A stretch of DNA of 64,000 nucleotides from Methylocystis parvus OBBP (GCF_027571405.1 NZ_CP092968.1:2108001-2172000), one strand, 5' to 3'. Numbered from the stretch's first letter, positions 16,284 to 25,618 are shown. Notes: generated from the sequence alone by a model not told the origin. A program made the numbers and translations.

Positions 16284-17648
16284 TCACTTGCCCAGACCGA
16301 GCCAGCGCAGCACTTGGCCGCCAAGCCCGTCGTTCTTATCCACAGGCGCCGTGGCGCGCGGCTCGTCGGCCCTGGCGCGGCGCGGCACGAGGATGGCGCG
16401 GAAGTCGTTGACGTTGGTCCGCGTCGGACCGGTCACGACAAGATCGCCCAGCGCCTCGAAGGCGGTGAAGGCGTCGTTATTGGCGAAGAGCGCCTTGAGA
16501 TCGACGCCCTTCGCCTGCGCGCGGGCGAAGCTGTCGGCGGTCATGACGGCGCCGGCATTGGTCTCGACGCCGTCAATGCCGTCGGTGTCGCAGGCGATGG
16601 CCGAAATGTCGCCGAAGCCTTCGAGCGCCAGCGTGAAGCCGAGCAGAAACTCCGCGTCGCGGCCGCCCTTGCCGTCGCCGCGCACGGTGACGGTCGTCTC
16701 GCCGCCGGAGATGATGGCGACCGGCGGCTCGAAGGGCTGGCCGTGAAGGGCGATCTGCTTCGCTATGCCCGCGTGGACGAGCGCCACGTCGCGCGACTCG
16801 CCTTCGAGATCGCCGAGAATGCAGGGCGTGAAGCCCGCTTCGCGCGCCACCGCGGCGGCGGCGTCGAGCGAACCCTGCGGCGTCGCGATGAGAATATTCT
16901 CGACGCGCTCGAAAATCCTGTCGCCGGGCTTGGGCGTTTCGCAGGCGTCGCTGGACAAATGCCGGATCACCGCTTCGGGCGCGCTGATGCCATATTTGGC
17001 GATGACCGCGAGCGCGTCGTGGCGCGTGGTCCGGTCGGGCACGGTCGGGCCGGAGGCGATGACGGAGAGGTCGTCATTCGGCACGTCGGAAATCATCAGA
17101 GCGACGACGCGCGCCGGCGCGGCGGCGCGGGCGAGACGGCCGCCCTTGATCGCCGAGAGATGCTTGCGCACGCAATTCATCTCGGAAATATTCGCGCCGC
17201 TTTTCAGAAGCGCCTTGTTGACGGCCTGCTTCTCTTCGAGCGTCACGCCCTCGGCCGGGAGCGCCATCAGCGCCGAGCCGCCGCCGGAGATGAGCGCGAG
17301 GACGAGATCGTCCTCGCTGAGGCCCTGCACTTTTTCGAGAATGCGCTTCGCCGCCTCGCGGCCGGCGGCGTCGGGAACAGGATGCGAGGCCTCGATCACC
17401 TCGATCTGCGACGTCTGCGCGCCATGCTCGTAACGGGTGACGACGAGACCTTCGAGGAGGCCGCCCTTCCAGCTCGCCTCGACCGCCGCCGCCATGGAGG
17501 CGGCCGCCTTGCCGGCGCCGATGACGATCGTGCGGCCCTTGGGCGGCGCGATCTTCTCGAGATGCTGCGGCAGGCAGACGGAAGGATGCGCGGCGCCCAC
17601 GGCGGCGTCGAACATGGCGCGGAGAAGCTGGCGGGGATCGGCGGGCAT
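16284..17648 (-). CDS. gck: Glycerate 2-kinase (GckA, MOFRL family)
   Basis: 454 residues. It phosphorylates D-glycerate with ATP to 2-phosphoglycerate, the step that feeds the serine cycle toward PEP. The N-terminal half has VIGAGKAAASMAAAV and ALISGGGSALM (nucleotide and substrate loops). The C-terminal MOFRL half has ISGGETTVTVRGDGKGGR. A C-terminal tail of about 30 residues after the domain ends in LRWLGLGK and looks like an extension. It is the last gene of the serine-cycle block and is separated from mcl by a REP pair, so it could be read through or have its own promoter. Confidence 0.93.
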   Translation of the reverse strand: MPADPRQLLRAMFDAAVGAAHPSVCLPQHLEKIAPPKGRTIVIGAGKAAASMAAAVEASWKGGLLEGLVVTRYEHGAQTSQIEVIEASHPVPDAAGREAAKRILEKVQGLSEDDLVLALISGGGSALMALPAEGVTLEEKQAVNKALLKSGANISEMNCVRKHLSAIKGGRLARAAAPARVVALMISDVPNDDLSVIASGPTVPDRTTRHDALAVIAKYGISAPEAVIRHLSSDACETPKPGDRIFERVENILIATPQGSLDAAAAVAREAGFTPCILGDLEGESRDVALVHAGIAKQIALHGQPFEPPVAIISGGETTVTVRGDGKGGRDAEFLLGFTLALEGFGDISAIACDTDGIDGVETNAGAVMTADSFARAQAKGVDLKALFANNDAFTAFEALGDLVVTGPTRTNVNDFRAILVPRRARADEPRATAPVDKNDGLGGQVLRWLGLGK

Positions 17649-17680
17649 GAATCGGTCCGAAATTGTAAAAATTTGGGCGA

Positions 17681-17792
17681 TCCCCTCTCCCGCTTGCGGG
17701 AGAGGGTGGCCCCCGCGTCAGCGGGGGTCGGGTGAGGGCCCTCATCCGTCACGCCTTCGGCGCGACGCCTTCTCCCGCAAGCGGGAAATGGG
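17681..17792. repeat. Paired REP units, tail to tail, in the mcl-gck spacer
   Basis: First unit: CCTCTCCCGC/GCGGGAGAGG (17684-17705), CCCCCGC/GCGGGGG (17710-17727), then TCGGGTGAGGG. Second, inverted unit: CCCTCATCCG, a short hairpin, then CTTCTCCCGC with GCGGGAA. This is the arrangement that surrounds the DUF559 gene at 12276-12782, but with no gene between the units. It lies between two serine-cycle genes. Confidence 0.85.
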
Positions 17793-17809
17793 GGGGGCGC
17801 TTACGGTTC

Positions 17810-18784
17810 TTACGCTTCGGCCATCGCATTGGCCTTCTCGATCAGCGCTTCGGCCATGCGGATCGAAGCGATATCGATGAGGCGGCCGTCGAGCGACACG
17901 GCGCCCTTGCCGGCCTTGGCGGCTTCTTCCATCGCCGCCAGAATGCGCTTGGCCTTGGTGACTTCCGCCTCGGAGGGCGTGAACACCTGGTTGGCGAGTT
18001 CGATCTGCGAGGGATGGATCGCCCACTTGCCTTCATAGCCGAGAACGGCGGCGCGCTTGGCGGCGGCGATATAGCCTTCCGGATCGTTGAAGTCGCCGAA
18101 CGGACCGTCGATCGGACGCAGGCCATAGGCGCGGCAGGCGACCATCATGCGGGTCTGGGCGGCGTGCCACTGATCCATCCAGAAATATTCGCGATTGCCG
18201 TCCTTATCCTTGTCGGACAGCACGCCGTAATCCGGATTCACGCCGCCAATGACGGTGGTGCGGGCGCGGGTCGAGGCGGCGTAGTCGGCGACGCCGAATG
18301 ACATGGCCTCGAGGCGCTTGGAGGACTGCGCGATGGCTTCGACATTGGCCATGCCGAGCGCGGTCTCGATCAGGATTTCGATGCCGATCTTCTTGGTGCG
18401 CTTCTTGTACTGCTCGATCTGCGTGATGAGCATGTCGATGGCGTAGACGTCCTGCGGCACGCCGACCTTCGGAATCAGCACGACGTCGAGACGCGGGCAG
18501 TTCTCGAGAACGTCGACGACGTCGCGATAGCAGTAATGCGTGTCGAGGCCGTTGATGCGCAGCGTCATCACCTTCTTGCCCCAATCGACGTCGTTGAGGC
18601 CCTGAATGATGTTCTTGCGCGCCTGCTCCTTGTCGTCCGGCGCGACGGCGTCTTCGAGGTCGAGGAAGATCTGGTCGGCCTTGGACTGGGCGGCCTTCTC
18701 GAACATGCCCGGCGCGGAGCCCGGCACGGCCAGCTCGGAGCGGTGCAGACGCGGCGTGGCCTGCTCGATCAACGTAAAGCTCAT
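17810..18784 (-). CDS. mcl: L-malyl-CoA lyase
   Basis: 324 residues, HpcH/HpaI aldolase family. It cleaves L-malyl-CoA to acetyl-CoA and glyoxylate, the closing step of the serine cycle, in the cytosol. Family marks include RSELAVPGSAPGMFEKA (CoA phosphate-binding Arg), FLDLEDAVAPDDK (Mg-binding acidic residues), RINGLDTHYCYRD, IPKVG and IEILIETALG. The length matches characterised malyl-CoA lyases of methylotrophs. It follows ppc by 81 bases on the same strand, the order known from Methylobacterium. Confidence 0.96.
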   Translation of the reverse strand: MSFTLIEQATPRLHRSELAVPGSAPGMFEKAAQSKADQIFLDLEDAVAPDDKEQARKNIIQGLNDVDWGKKVMTLRINGLDTHYCYRDVVDVLENCPRLDVVLIPKVGVPQDVYAIDMLITQIEQYKKRTKKIGIEILIETALGMANVEAIAQSSKRLEAMSFGVADYAASTRARTTVIGGVNPDYGVLSDKDKDGNREYFWMDQWHAAQTRMMVACRAYGLRPIDGPFGDFNDPEGYIAAAKRAAVLGYEGKWAIHPSQIELANQVFTPSEAEVTKAKRILAAMEEAAKAGKGAVSLDGRLIDIASIRMAEALIEKANAMAEA

Positions 18785-18865
18785 AGCAATTCCCCTTCCT
18801 TCTTCTCAGGTTTGTAAGCGCTCCCCGCCGAAATGAACGGAACCCGGAAGCGCGCCAGGATGCAC

Positions 18866-21613
18866 TTAGCCAGTGGCCCCGAGGCCTGCGGCGATGCAAC
18901 TGATGGAGATGAGCAGAGGCACCTTCACGTCCTCCTTCTCCTGTTCGTCCTGCGCCGAACGGAAACGGCGCAGCAATTCGACCTGCTCGCGATTGACCTC
19001 GTTGATGACCGGCAGGCGGTGGGTCAAGCGCGCCTCATATTCCTTGAAGCGCTCGGTGAGCATGCGGTCGCCTGTCACGCGCAGCACCATGTCGTGCGTC
19101 AGACGCCACTCGTCTTCGATGAGCTTGTAGATTTTCTCGCGCACGGCTTCGTCGGCGACGAGGCTGGCATATTGCTTCGCGATCGCGAGATCGACGGTTG
19201 CGAGCGTCTTCTCGACCTCGTCCATGATGAGGCGGAAGAGTCGCGAATCCTCGAACATCCAGCGAAGCAATTCGAGCCCGCGATCGCCGCGCGCCTCCAG
19301 AAAAGCCTTGAGGCCGGAGCCGACGCCATACCAGCCGGTGATGGAGTGGCGGTTCTGCGCCCAGGCGAAGACCCACGGAATCGCGCGCAGATCGGCGAGG
19401 CTCTTGGCCCCGAAGCGGCGCGCCGGGCGCGAGCCAATATTGAGAAGCGAAATCTCCTCGAGCGGACTCGCGGCCTGGAAATAGGTCACGAGATCGGGGT
19501 CGCTCACGAGCCGCTCATAGACGGCGAAGGACGCGAAGGAGATTTCCTCCAGCGCCTCGTCGAAATCCTTGCGCGGCACCAGCGCGTCCTCGCGCTCCGA
19601 CTTCAGCGCATGCGCGAAGACGGAGGAGGCGAGCAGCTCCATCTGATAGCCCGCCGTGCCGCGATTGGCGTATTTGAAGGAGACGACCTCGCCCTGCTCC
19701 GTGACGCGGAAGCGCCCGCGGATCGAGCCCGCCGGCTGCGCCGCGATGGCGTGGCCCGTCGGCGCGCCGCCGCGCGACACGGAGCCGCCGCGGCCGTGGA
19801 AGAAGGCGATGGCGATGTCCATCTCCTGCCCGACTTCGGTGAGACGCGCCTGCGCCTTGAACAGCTCCCAGTTCGACGAGAGGAAGCCGCCGTCCTTGTT
19901 GGAGTCGGAATAGCCGATCATCACTTCCTGCAGATCGCCCTGCGCATGGGTGCTGCGGCGGACGACCGGGATTTGCAGCAGGTCGCGCATGATAGCCGGC
20001 GCATCCTGCAGATCGCCGATCGTCTCGAAAAGCGGCACGATCGGCAGCGTGACATGATCGACGCCAGCGGCGTCGGAGAAGAGGCCGGCCTCCTTGGCGA
20101 GGAGATAGACGCCGATGACGTCATTGGCCGAGGACGTCATCGACAGAATGAAACTGCCGAAGGCCTCGCGGTCGAGACGCGCGCGCATATCGGCGACGAC
20201 CTCGAACATTTCGATGACGTCGCGCGTGTCCGCCGAAAGCGCATCGCGCGGGATCGGCGCGCCGCGCGGCGTCTCCAGTTCTTTCAGCAGCCAGGCGCGC
20301 CAGTCTTCGGACGTCGTTTCCGGCGGCGTCTCTCCGCCCGTCTTCTTGCGCCAGATTTCATGCAGCGCGGATGTGGTGCGCGTCGTGTTCTGGCGAATGT
20401 CGAGGCGCACGGTGCTGAAGCGGAAAATTTCCACCGCGCGGCGCAGCGGGCGCACGAGATCGGTCGCGAGCGCCTCGCTCTTGGCTTCGGCCAGGACGAA
20501 TTCGAGCAGGAGCAGATCGCCGATGAGCTTGTCGGCGCTGGTGTAGCGCGGGCCGGAGGTCGGCTCGTCATTCGTCGCGGCGAGCGTATTGTCGATCTTG
20601 CGCAGGATCGTCGTGACGAACTGACGATAGGGCTCGTTGAAATTGCGCTGCGCGATCGCGGCGCCGTCATGCAGCTCGGCGAGACGGCGGTTGAGCTCTT
20701 CCTTGAAGGCTGGCGGGACGATGGCGGCGCGCTCGCTGATCGACAGCATGCGCACGAGATCGACGACGCGGTTGCGATAATAATTCAGGCTCGCGGTCGC
20801 GTTCTGCTTCATCGTGCGGCGCGTCACCTCATTGGTGACGAAGGGATTGCCGTCGCGGTCGCCGCCGATCCAGGAGCCGAACTGGAAAAAGGGCGTGACC
20901 TCGAATTTCTCTTGCGGATAATGACGCTTCAGCGCGCGCTCGAAAGAAGACAACATTTCCGGCGCGAGGTCGAAAATGCTCTCCTGGAAGAAATGCTGCC
21001 CCCAAGCGACTTCATGCTCGACGGTCGGCTTTTCGAGATGCAATTCGCCGGTGAGCCACAGAAGCTCGACCTGGTCATAGACCGATTTCACCAGCGCCTC
21101 GCGCTCGCGGTCGGTCCAGCGAGTGGATTCGAGTTCGCGCATCAGCAGATAGATGCGGCGATATTTCTCGAGGATCGAAACGCGCTTGGCTTCCGTCGGA
21201 TGCGCGGTGATGACCGGGCGGATGCGAAGCGTATGCAATTGCGCATGGACTTCCGACGCCGGCACGCCGGCGTTCGCGGCGCTGGAGAGCACATAGTCGA
21301 AAGTGCCGAGCAGCTTGTCATGGCCCTTCTCGCGCTCGATGCGGCGACGGCGGCGCATGGCGTAGGCCTGCTCGGCGATCGAAACGAGTTGGAAGAGAAT
21401 GCCCTGCGCCTGCAGCGCCCGCGCCATCTGCCGGGGCGCGAGGCCCGCGCCGGCCTTGCTGTCCCGCACGACCGCCTCGATCTCCGGCATGTGGCGGCGG
21501 ATGACCGCGAGCAGTTGCTCACGCAGGAAGGCCGACGCCTCGGTCACAGAACGCGTCGCGAAAGCGGAGGGCATGGCCATCGCGGATCTCGTGTTCTGTG
21601 TCTCGGCGGTCAT
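18866..21613 (-). CDS. ppc: Phosphoenolpyruvate carboxylase
   Basis: 915 residues. It carboxylates PEP to oxaloacetate with bicarbonate, the CO2-fixing step of the serine cycle. Catalytic segments are visible: TAHPTE (His138), GSWIGGDRDGNP, YSDSNKDGG and FFHGRGGSVSRGG. Two departures from the usual pattern are seen. The glycine loop reads GGSVSRGG instead of GGTVGRGG. The extreme C-terminus is GLGATG where the family normally ends QNTG. Both lie at sites linked to activity or allostery and may be a serine-cycle-subtype feature. It lies between mtkB and mcl, as in other serine-cycle operons. Confidence 0.95.
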   Translation of the reverse strand: MTAETQNTRSAMAMPSAFATRSVTEASAFLREQLLAVIRRHMPEIEAVVRDSKAGAGLAPRQMARALQAQGILFQLVSIAEQAYAMRRRRRIEREKGHDKLLGTFDYVLSSAANAGVPASEVHAQLHTLRIRPVITAHPTEAKRVSILEKYRRIYLLMRELESTRWTDREREALVKSVYDQVELLWLTGELHLEKPTVEHEVAWGQHFFQESIFDLAPEMLSSFERALKRHYPQEKFEVTPFFQFGSWIGGDRDGNPFVTNEVTRRTMKQNATASLNYYRNRVVDLVRMLSISERAAIVPPAFKEELNRRLAELHDGAAIAQRNFNEPYRQFVTTILRKIDNTLAATNDEPTSGPRYTSADKLIGDLLLLEFVLAEAKSEALATDLVRPLRRAVEIFRFSTVRLDIRQNTTRTTSALHEIWRKKTGGETPPETTSEDWRAWLLKELETPRGAPIPRDALSADTRDVIEMFEVVADMRARLDREAFGSFILSMTSSANDVIGVYLLAKEAGLFSDAAGVDHVTLPIVPLFETIGDLQDAPAIMRDLLQIPVVRRSTHAQGDLQEVMIGYSDSNKDGGFLSSNWELFKAQARLTEVGQEMDIAIAFFHGRGGSVSRGGAPTGHAIAAQPAGSIRGRFRVTEQGEVVSFKYANRGTAGYQMELLASSVFAHALKSEREDALVPRKDFDEALEEISFASFAVYERLVSDPDLVTYFQAASPLEEISLLNIGSRPARRFGAKSLADLRAIPWVFAWAQNRHSITGWYGVGSGLKAFLEARGDRGLELLRWMFEDSRLFRLIMDEVEKTLATVDLAIAKQYASLVADEAVREKIYKLIEDEWRLTHDMVLRVTGDRMLTERFKEYEARLTHRLPVINEVNREQVELLRRFRSAQDEQEKEDVKVPLLISISCIAAGLGATG

Positions 21614-21747
21614 GAGGACTCCCTGCGCGTGCGAGAACGCCTTGCCGGCGGTGGATGGTCGGCGCCGATGAAAACCGGCGCAAACCCTTCATGAGAGGAC
21701 GGCCGCGCAAACCTTCGCGATGGCGCGAAGGCTCGCTCTTCGGCGCG

Positions 21748-22635
21748 TCAGGCGCGCTTGAGCACTTTCGCGACGGTCGTGCCGAATTCCGCCGGATTGG
21801 GCGCGACGGCAAGGCCGTAGGACTTCATGATCTCGGTCTTTTCGGCGGCGCTGTCGCCGGCCGCGGAGATGATCGCGCCGGCATGTCCCATGCGGCGGCC
21901 CTTGGGGGCCGTCATGCCGGCGACGAAGCCGATGACGGGCTTGGAGAAGTTCTCCTTGATCCAGGCCGAGGCCTCGGCCTCCTGCGGACCGCCGATCTCG
22001 CCGATGATCAGCACGGCTTCCGTCTCGGGGTCCTTGTCGAAGAGGACGAGGTGATCGAGGAAGGACGAGCCGTTGATCGGATCGCCGCCAATGCCGACCG
22101 AGGTCGAGATGCCGAGGCCGACTTCCTTCAACTGCGACGCCGCTTCGTAGCCGAGCGTGCCGGAGCGCGAGATCAGGCCGACCTTGCCCTGGCTGTAGAT
22201 ATGGCCGGGCATGATGCCGAGCATGGCCTTGCCGGGCGAGATGATGCCGGCGCAGTTCGGACCGACCAGCATCGGGCGGCGATCCTTGGGGAAGCGCAGG
22301 AAATAACGCTTCACCTTCATCATGTCCTGCGCAGGAATGCCGTCGGTGATCGAGCAGATCAGGCGGATGCCGGCGTCCGCCGCCTCCATGATCGCGTCGG
22401 CGCAGAAGGCCGGCGCGACGAAGGTGATGGAGGCTTGCGCGCCCGTCGCCTTCACCGCTTCCTTCACGGTGTTGAACACCGGCACGCCGTGATGGACCTT
22501 GCCGCCCTTGCCCGGCGTGACGCCCGCCACGACATTGCTGCCGTAGTCGATCATCTCCCTGGCGTGGAAACTGCCCTTGTCGCCGGTGATGCCCTGAATG
22601 AGGATCGGGGTCTTTTCGTCGATGAGAATGCTCAT
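21748..22635 (-). CDS. mtkB: Malate-CoA ligase, alpha subunit (MtkB)
   Basis: 295 residues, homologous to succinyl-CoA synthetase alpha. With MtkA it makes malyl-CoA from malate, CoA and ATP. The N-terminus carries the CoA site (QGITGDKGSFHA), and the active-site phosphohistidine lies in GHAGAII (about His250). The assignment as malate rather than succinate ligase rests on context, because it sits with mtkA between fch and ppc. The start at 22635 is 18 bases from the mtkA stop, so the pair is translated from one message. Confidence 0.94.
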   Translation of the reverse strand: MSILIDEKTPILIQGITGDKGSFHAREMIDYGSNVVAGVTPGKGGKVHHGVPVFNTVKEAVKATGAQASITFVAPAFCADAIMEAADAGIRLICSITDGIPAQDMMKVKRYFLRFPKDRRPMLVGPNCAGIISPGKAMLGIMPGHIYSQGKVGLISRSGTLGYEAASQLKEVGLGISTSVGIGGDPINGSSFLDHLVLFDKDPETEAVLIIGEIGGPQEAEASAWIKENFSKPVIGFVAGMTAPKGRRMGHAGAIISAAGDSAAEKTEIMKSYGLAVAPNPAEFGTTVAKVLKRA

Positions 22636-22653
22636 GATGTCCTTCCCCGGCGC

Positions 22654-23826
22654 TTACTTCACGCTCTGCCAGGCGGCGACGGCCTTTTGCGCGGCTTCCG
22701 CCAGCGTATCGGCCTGGATGATCGGAATGCCGCTCTCTGCGATGATCTTCTTGCCGGCTTCGACATTCGTTCCGGCGAGGCGGACGACGAGCGGCACGCC
22801 CTCGATGCGCTCGGCGCGCACCGCGTCGACGACGCCCTGCGCAACCCAGTCGCAGCGATTGATGCCCGCGAAGATGTTGACGAGCACGACTTTCACGCGG
22901 CGGTCGGAGAGCACCAGACGGAAGGCGTTGGCCACGCGCTCCGGCGACGCGCCGCCGCCGACGTCGAGGAAGTTCGCCGGATTGCCGCCGGCGTGCTTGA
23001 TCATGTCCATCGTCGCCATGGCGAGGCCGGCGCCGTTGACGATGCAGCCGATCTCGCCGTCGAGGCCGATATAGTTCAGGCTGTGCTCATGCGCCTGCGC
23101 CTCGCGCGGATCGCTCTGCGAGGGATCGTTCATGTCGACAATGTTGCGGCGGCGGAACAGCGCATTGTCGTCGAAGGACATCTTCGCGTCGAGCGCGAGA
23201 ACCTTGTCGTCCTTGGTGATGACGAGCGGATTGATCTCGAGCATGGTCGCGTCATTGTCGCGGAAGGCGCGATAGGCGCCCATGATCGTCTGCACCGCGC
23301 GCGAGACCTGCTTGAGATTGAGGCCGAGCTGAAAAGCGAGTTCGCGCGCCTGGAACTGCTGGAGGCCGACCGCCGGCTCGACGATCACCTGAAGCAGCTC
23401 GTCCGGCGCCGTGCGGGCGATTTCCTCGATGTCCATGCCGCCATGTTTGGAGGCGATGACGCGCACGCGCTCCAACTTACGGTCGAGAACGTAACCGAGA
23501 TAGATTTCGCGCTCGAAGGGATCGGCGACCTCGACATAGACGCGCTGCACCGGCTTGCCTTCCGGTCCGGTCTGCGACGTCACGAGGCGCTTGCCGAGAA
23601 GGTCGCGCGCCGCCTGCTGCACTTCATGATAGGTGCGGCACAGCTTGACGCCGCCGGCCTTGCCGCGCGCGCCCGCATGAATTTGCGCCTTCACGACCCA
23701 ATGGGAGCCGCCGAGCTCGGTCGCGGCGTAGACCGCCTGATCCGGGCTGAAAGCCACGGTGCCGGGCGGAATCGCGACGCCATGGGCCGCCAGAATTTCC
23801 TTGGCTTGATACTCGTGGACGTCCAT
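22654..23826 (-). CDS. mtkA: Malate-CoA ligase, beta subunit (MtkA)
   Basis: 390 residues, homologous to succinyl-CoA synthetase beta, with the ATP-grasp domain first ([37 protein letters not shown]) and a CoA-ligase domain after about residue 240 ([28 protein letters not shown]). It grips ATP and carries the phosphoryl transfer to the alpha-subunit histidine. Length and context match MtkA of serine-cycle methylotrophs. Its upstream spacer, about 163 bases after fch, holds a C-rich palindromic repeat. Confidence 0.94.
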   Translation of the reverse strand: MDVHEYQAKEILAAHGVAIPPGTVAFSPDQAVYAATELGGSHWVVKAQIHAGARGKAGGVKLCRTYHEVQQAARDLLGKRLVTSQTGPEGKPVQRVYVEVADPFEREIYLGYVLDRKLERVRVIASKHGGMDIEEIARTAPDELLQVIVEPAVGLQQFQARELAFQLGLNLKQVSRAVQTIMGAYRAFRDNDATMLEINPLVITKDDKVLALDAKMSFDDNALFRRRNIVDMNDPSQSDPREAQAHEHSLNYIGLDGEIGCIVNGAGLAMATMDMIKHAGGNPANFLDVGGGASPERVANAFRLVLSDRRVKVVLVNIFAGINRCDWVAQGVVDAVRAERIEGVPLVVRLAGTNVEAGKKIIAESGIPIIQADTLAEAAQKAVAAWQSVK

Positions 23827-23924
23827 CGGTTTCTCCCTCGCGGTTCTTCGCGTTTATTGGGCGGCCGGCGCGCGAGGCGTCAGCCGCCGATCTCGAGGCT
23901 GGCGAGTCGTTTCGACCAAGGCGT

Positions 23925-23976
23925 GGACCCCCTCCCTAATCCTCCCCCTGGAAGGGGAAGGACCGGGGGTAGGGAT
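23925..23976. repeat. C/G-rich imperfect palindrome in the fch-mtkA spacer
   Basis: Reads ACCCCCTCCCTAATCC ... GACCGGGGGTAGGGATCC with an inner CCCCCTGGAAGGGG. It is an imperfect inverted repeat unlike the other families in the window. It lies within the serine-cycle block, 14 bases downstream of the fch stop on the coding strand. Confidence 0.55.
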
Positions 23977-23989
23977 CCTACGCTCGCCA

Positions 23990-24619
23990 CTAGCCGATCT
24001 TTCCGCGCACCACATCATAGACCGCTTCCGTCTCGGCCGCCGCCTTGGCGAGAAGCGCGTTGACCTCGGCGAGTTGCTTCTCGGCGAAATCGCGATCCTT
24101 GATCGACTTGGCGTTGATGAAGACGTTGAGGGCGCAGGAACGTAGGCCGGCATTGGCCGCGAGCACCGCGACGCCCGCGTCGCTGATGACGCCCAGATTG
24201 CCCTTGTCGGCGGCTTCCCTGGAGAGCGCGATCACCTCGTAGCAGACCTTGCAGGTGGCGAGCGGCGCAAGCGTCGCGGCCTTCAGCGCTTCCTGAATCG
24301 CGGCGGTGCGCGCGGCCTTCTCTTCGTCCGTGGCTTTGGGCAGGCCGTAGGCGCCCATCAGCGTGTTGAAGGCGACGACGTCCTCGTCGATGCCCCGGGT
24401 CAGCTTTTCGCGCAGCTCTTCGGCGCGGGCGAGGGTCTTTTTGAGATCCTCGGAGACGGCCTCGTAGTTCTTCTTGCCGATCGTCAGATTGCAGACCATC
24501 GACACAAGCGCGGCGCCCATGGCGCCCGAGAGCGCGGCCGCGCCGCCGCCGCCGGGAGTCGGCGCGCTGCTCGCCAACTCGTCGAGGAATTTGCCGATCG
24601 TTTCCGTCTTCGCGCTCAT
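23990..24619 (-). CDS. fch: Methenyl-tetrahydrofolate cyclohydrolase (Fch)
   Basis: 209 residues, FTCD-type cyclohydrolase. It interconverts methenyl-H4F and formyl-H4F in the cytosol, between FtfL and MtdA. Marks are ETIGKFLDELASSAPTPGGG (the family's glycine-rich loop), ALSGAMGAALVSMVCNLT and the SREAADKGNLGVISDAGVA segment. The ATG at 24619 is one base after the mtdA stop (TGA-T-ATG). A reading extended to 24640 would start inside mtdA and is not preferred. The length matches Fch of Methylobacterium closely. Confidence 0.94.
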   Translation of the reverse strand: MSAKTETIGKFLDELASSAPTPGGGGAAALSGAMGAALVSMVCNLTIGKKNYEAVSEDLKKTLARAEELREKLTRGIDEDVVAFNTLMGAYGLPKATDEEKAARTAAIQEALKAATLAPLATCKVCYEVIALSREAADKGNLGVISDAGVAVLAANAGLRSCALNVFINAKSIKDRDFAEKQLAEVNALLAKAAAETEAVYDVVRGKIG

Positions 24620-24620
24620 A

Positions 24621-25481
24621 TCAGGCCAGCTCTTTCGCAAGGGCGTAAATGTTTTCGCAATCGAACACCTTGTCGGCGCTCTCGAAGAGCTTGCCGACGC
24701 ATTCGCGGTGCAGCTTCAGTTTTAGGCCGCCGAGACCAAGGGCCCCGATCACGATCTTGCCGTGGCGCTCCTTGGCCTTGTCGATCGCCTCGACGCCGGC
24801 GATGCCGAGCGGCGGCTGGGCGTTGCAATCGGCGATGAGCTCGACGGTCGGATTGTCCTTCCAATCGCTTTCCGCGAGCAGCTCGACGCCGATCGCGCCG
24901 GCGCCGAAGACGACCTGCGCGCCCTTGATCGCCTCGGCGCGGGCGGCGTTGTCCTTGGCTTCGACAGCCTTCGGCGTGAAGCCGAAACGCTCGGAAATAG
25001 CCTTGGCGGCGGCGTCGGCGCGCGCCTGCTCGCGCGAGGTGATGGCGACCTCGGCGCCTTCGATGTTCAGCATGGCGGCGGCGCGCATCCCGACGGGGCC
25101 CGTGCCGGCGAGAACGACGGCCTTCTTGCCCTTGAGATCGCCCGCCTTGGCGAGCAGCGCGACGCCCGCTGCGGCCGTGGTGTTCGAACCGTTCGAGTCG
25201 AGCATCACGGAAACGCGGAAGTTGGAGAAGAAGCGCTTTTTCACCGCCTTGAACACGGCCTCGCCCGCGACCATGGAGCCGCCGCCGACGAAGATCGCCG
25301 TGAACTGCTTCTCTTTGGGACCGCGCGTATAGATGCAGCCGTCGACCAGAGCGCCGACATTCTTCGTATCGACGCCGCCATAGCCGATGATGTGATCGGC
25401 GCCGCCGTCATAGCCGACGACCGTGTCGAAGACGCTGGCGACGGGATCGGTGTCGAAAAGGAAAAGAAGCTTCTTGGTCAT
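24621..25481 (-). CDS. mtdA: NADP-dependent methylene-H4F / methylene-H4MPT dehydrogenase (MtdA)
   Basis: 286 residues. It reduces methenyl-H4F to methylene-H4F with NADPH in the assimilatory direction, supplying the C1 unit to serine hydroxymethyltransferase. The N-terminus MTKKLLFLFDTDPVASVFD and the Rossmann loop VLAGTGPVGMRAAAML are characteristic. The ATG at 25481 is used; the longer frame to 25550 translates the tail of an 82-bp repeat and is artefactual. It is coupled to fch by a one-base gap. Confidence 0.95.
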   Translation of the reverse strand: MTKKLLFLFDTDPVASVFDTVVGYDGGADHIIGYGGVDTKNVGALVDGCIYTRGPKEKQFTAIFVGGGSMVAGEAVFKAVKKRFFSNFRVSVMLDSNGSNTTAAAGVALLAKAGDLKGKKAVVLAGTGPVGMRAAAMLNIEGAEVAITSREQARADAAAKAISERFGFTPKAVEAKDNAARAEAIKGAQVVFGAGAIGVELLAESDWKDNPTVELIADCNAQPPLGIAGVEAIDKAKERHGKIVIGALGLGGLKLKLHRECVGKLFESADKVFDCENIYALAKELA

Positions 25482-25519
25482 ATGCGTCTCGTTCGTTGGC
25501 GGACGTCTCGCCGCTTCCC

Positions 25520-25601
25520 CGTCATTGCGAGGAGCGAAGCGACGAAGCAATCCAGCGAGGTGGTTGCGGCTCTGGATTGCTTCGCTTCGCTCGCAATGAC
25601 G
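25520..25601. repeat. 82-bp palindromic repeat, copy 3 of 3
   Basis: Fills most of the hprA-mtdA spacer. The ends are the same as copies 1 and 2, and the inner arms GAAGCAATCCAG and CTGGATTGCTTC are perfect. Its position inside the block means it would be transcribed as a strong hairpin. Confidence 0.9.
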
Positions 25602-25618
25602 GAACCTTTGTTCATGCC

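Noticed and set aside
18833..21694. Plus-strand ORF of 953 codons opposite ppc
   Set aside because: An antisense shadow. The minus strand has all PEP carboxylase motifs.
21655..24063. Plus-strand ORF of 802 codons across mtkB and mtkA
   Set aside because: It spans two conserved minus-strand genes and their spacer. Composition is typical of antisense reading in GC-rich DNA.
25482..25550. N-terminal extension of mtdA
   Set aside because: It is derived from the edge of the repeat copy at 25520-25601. The ATG at 25481 gives the known MtdA N-terminus.
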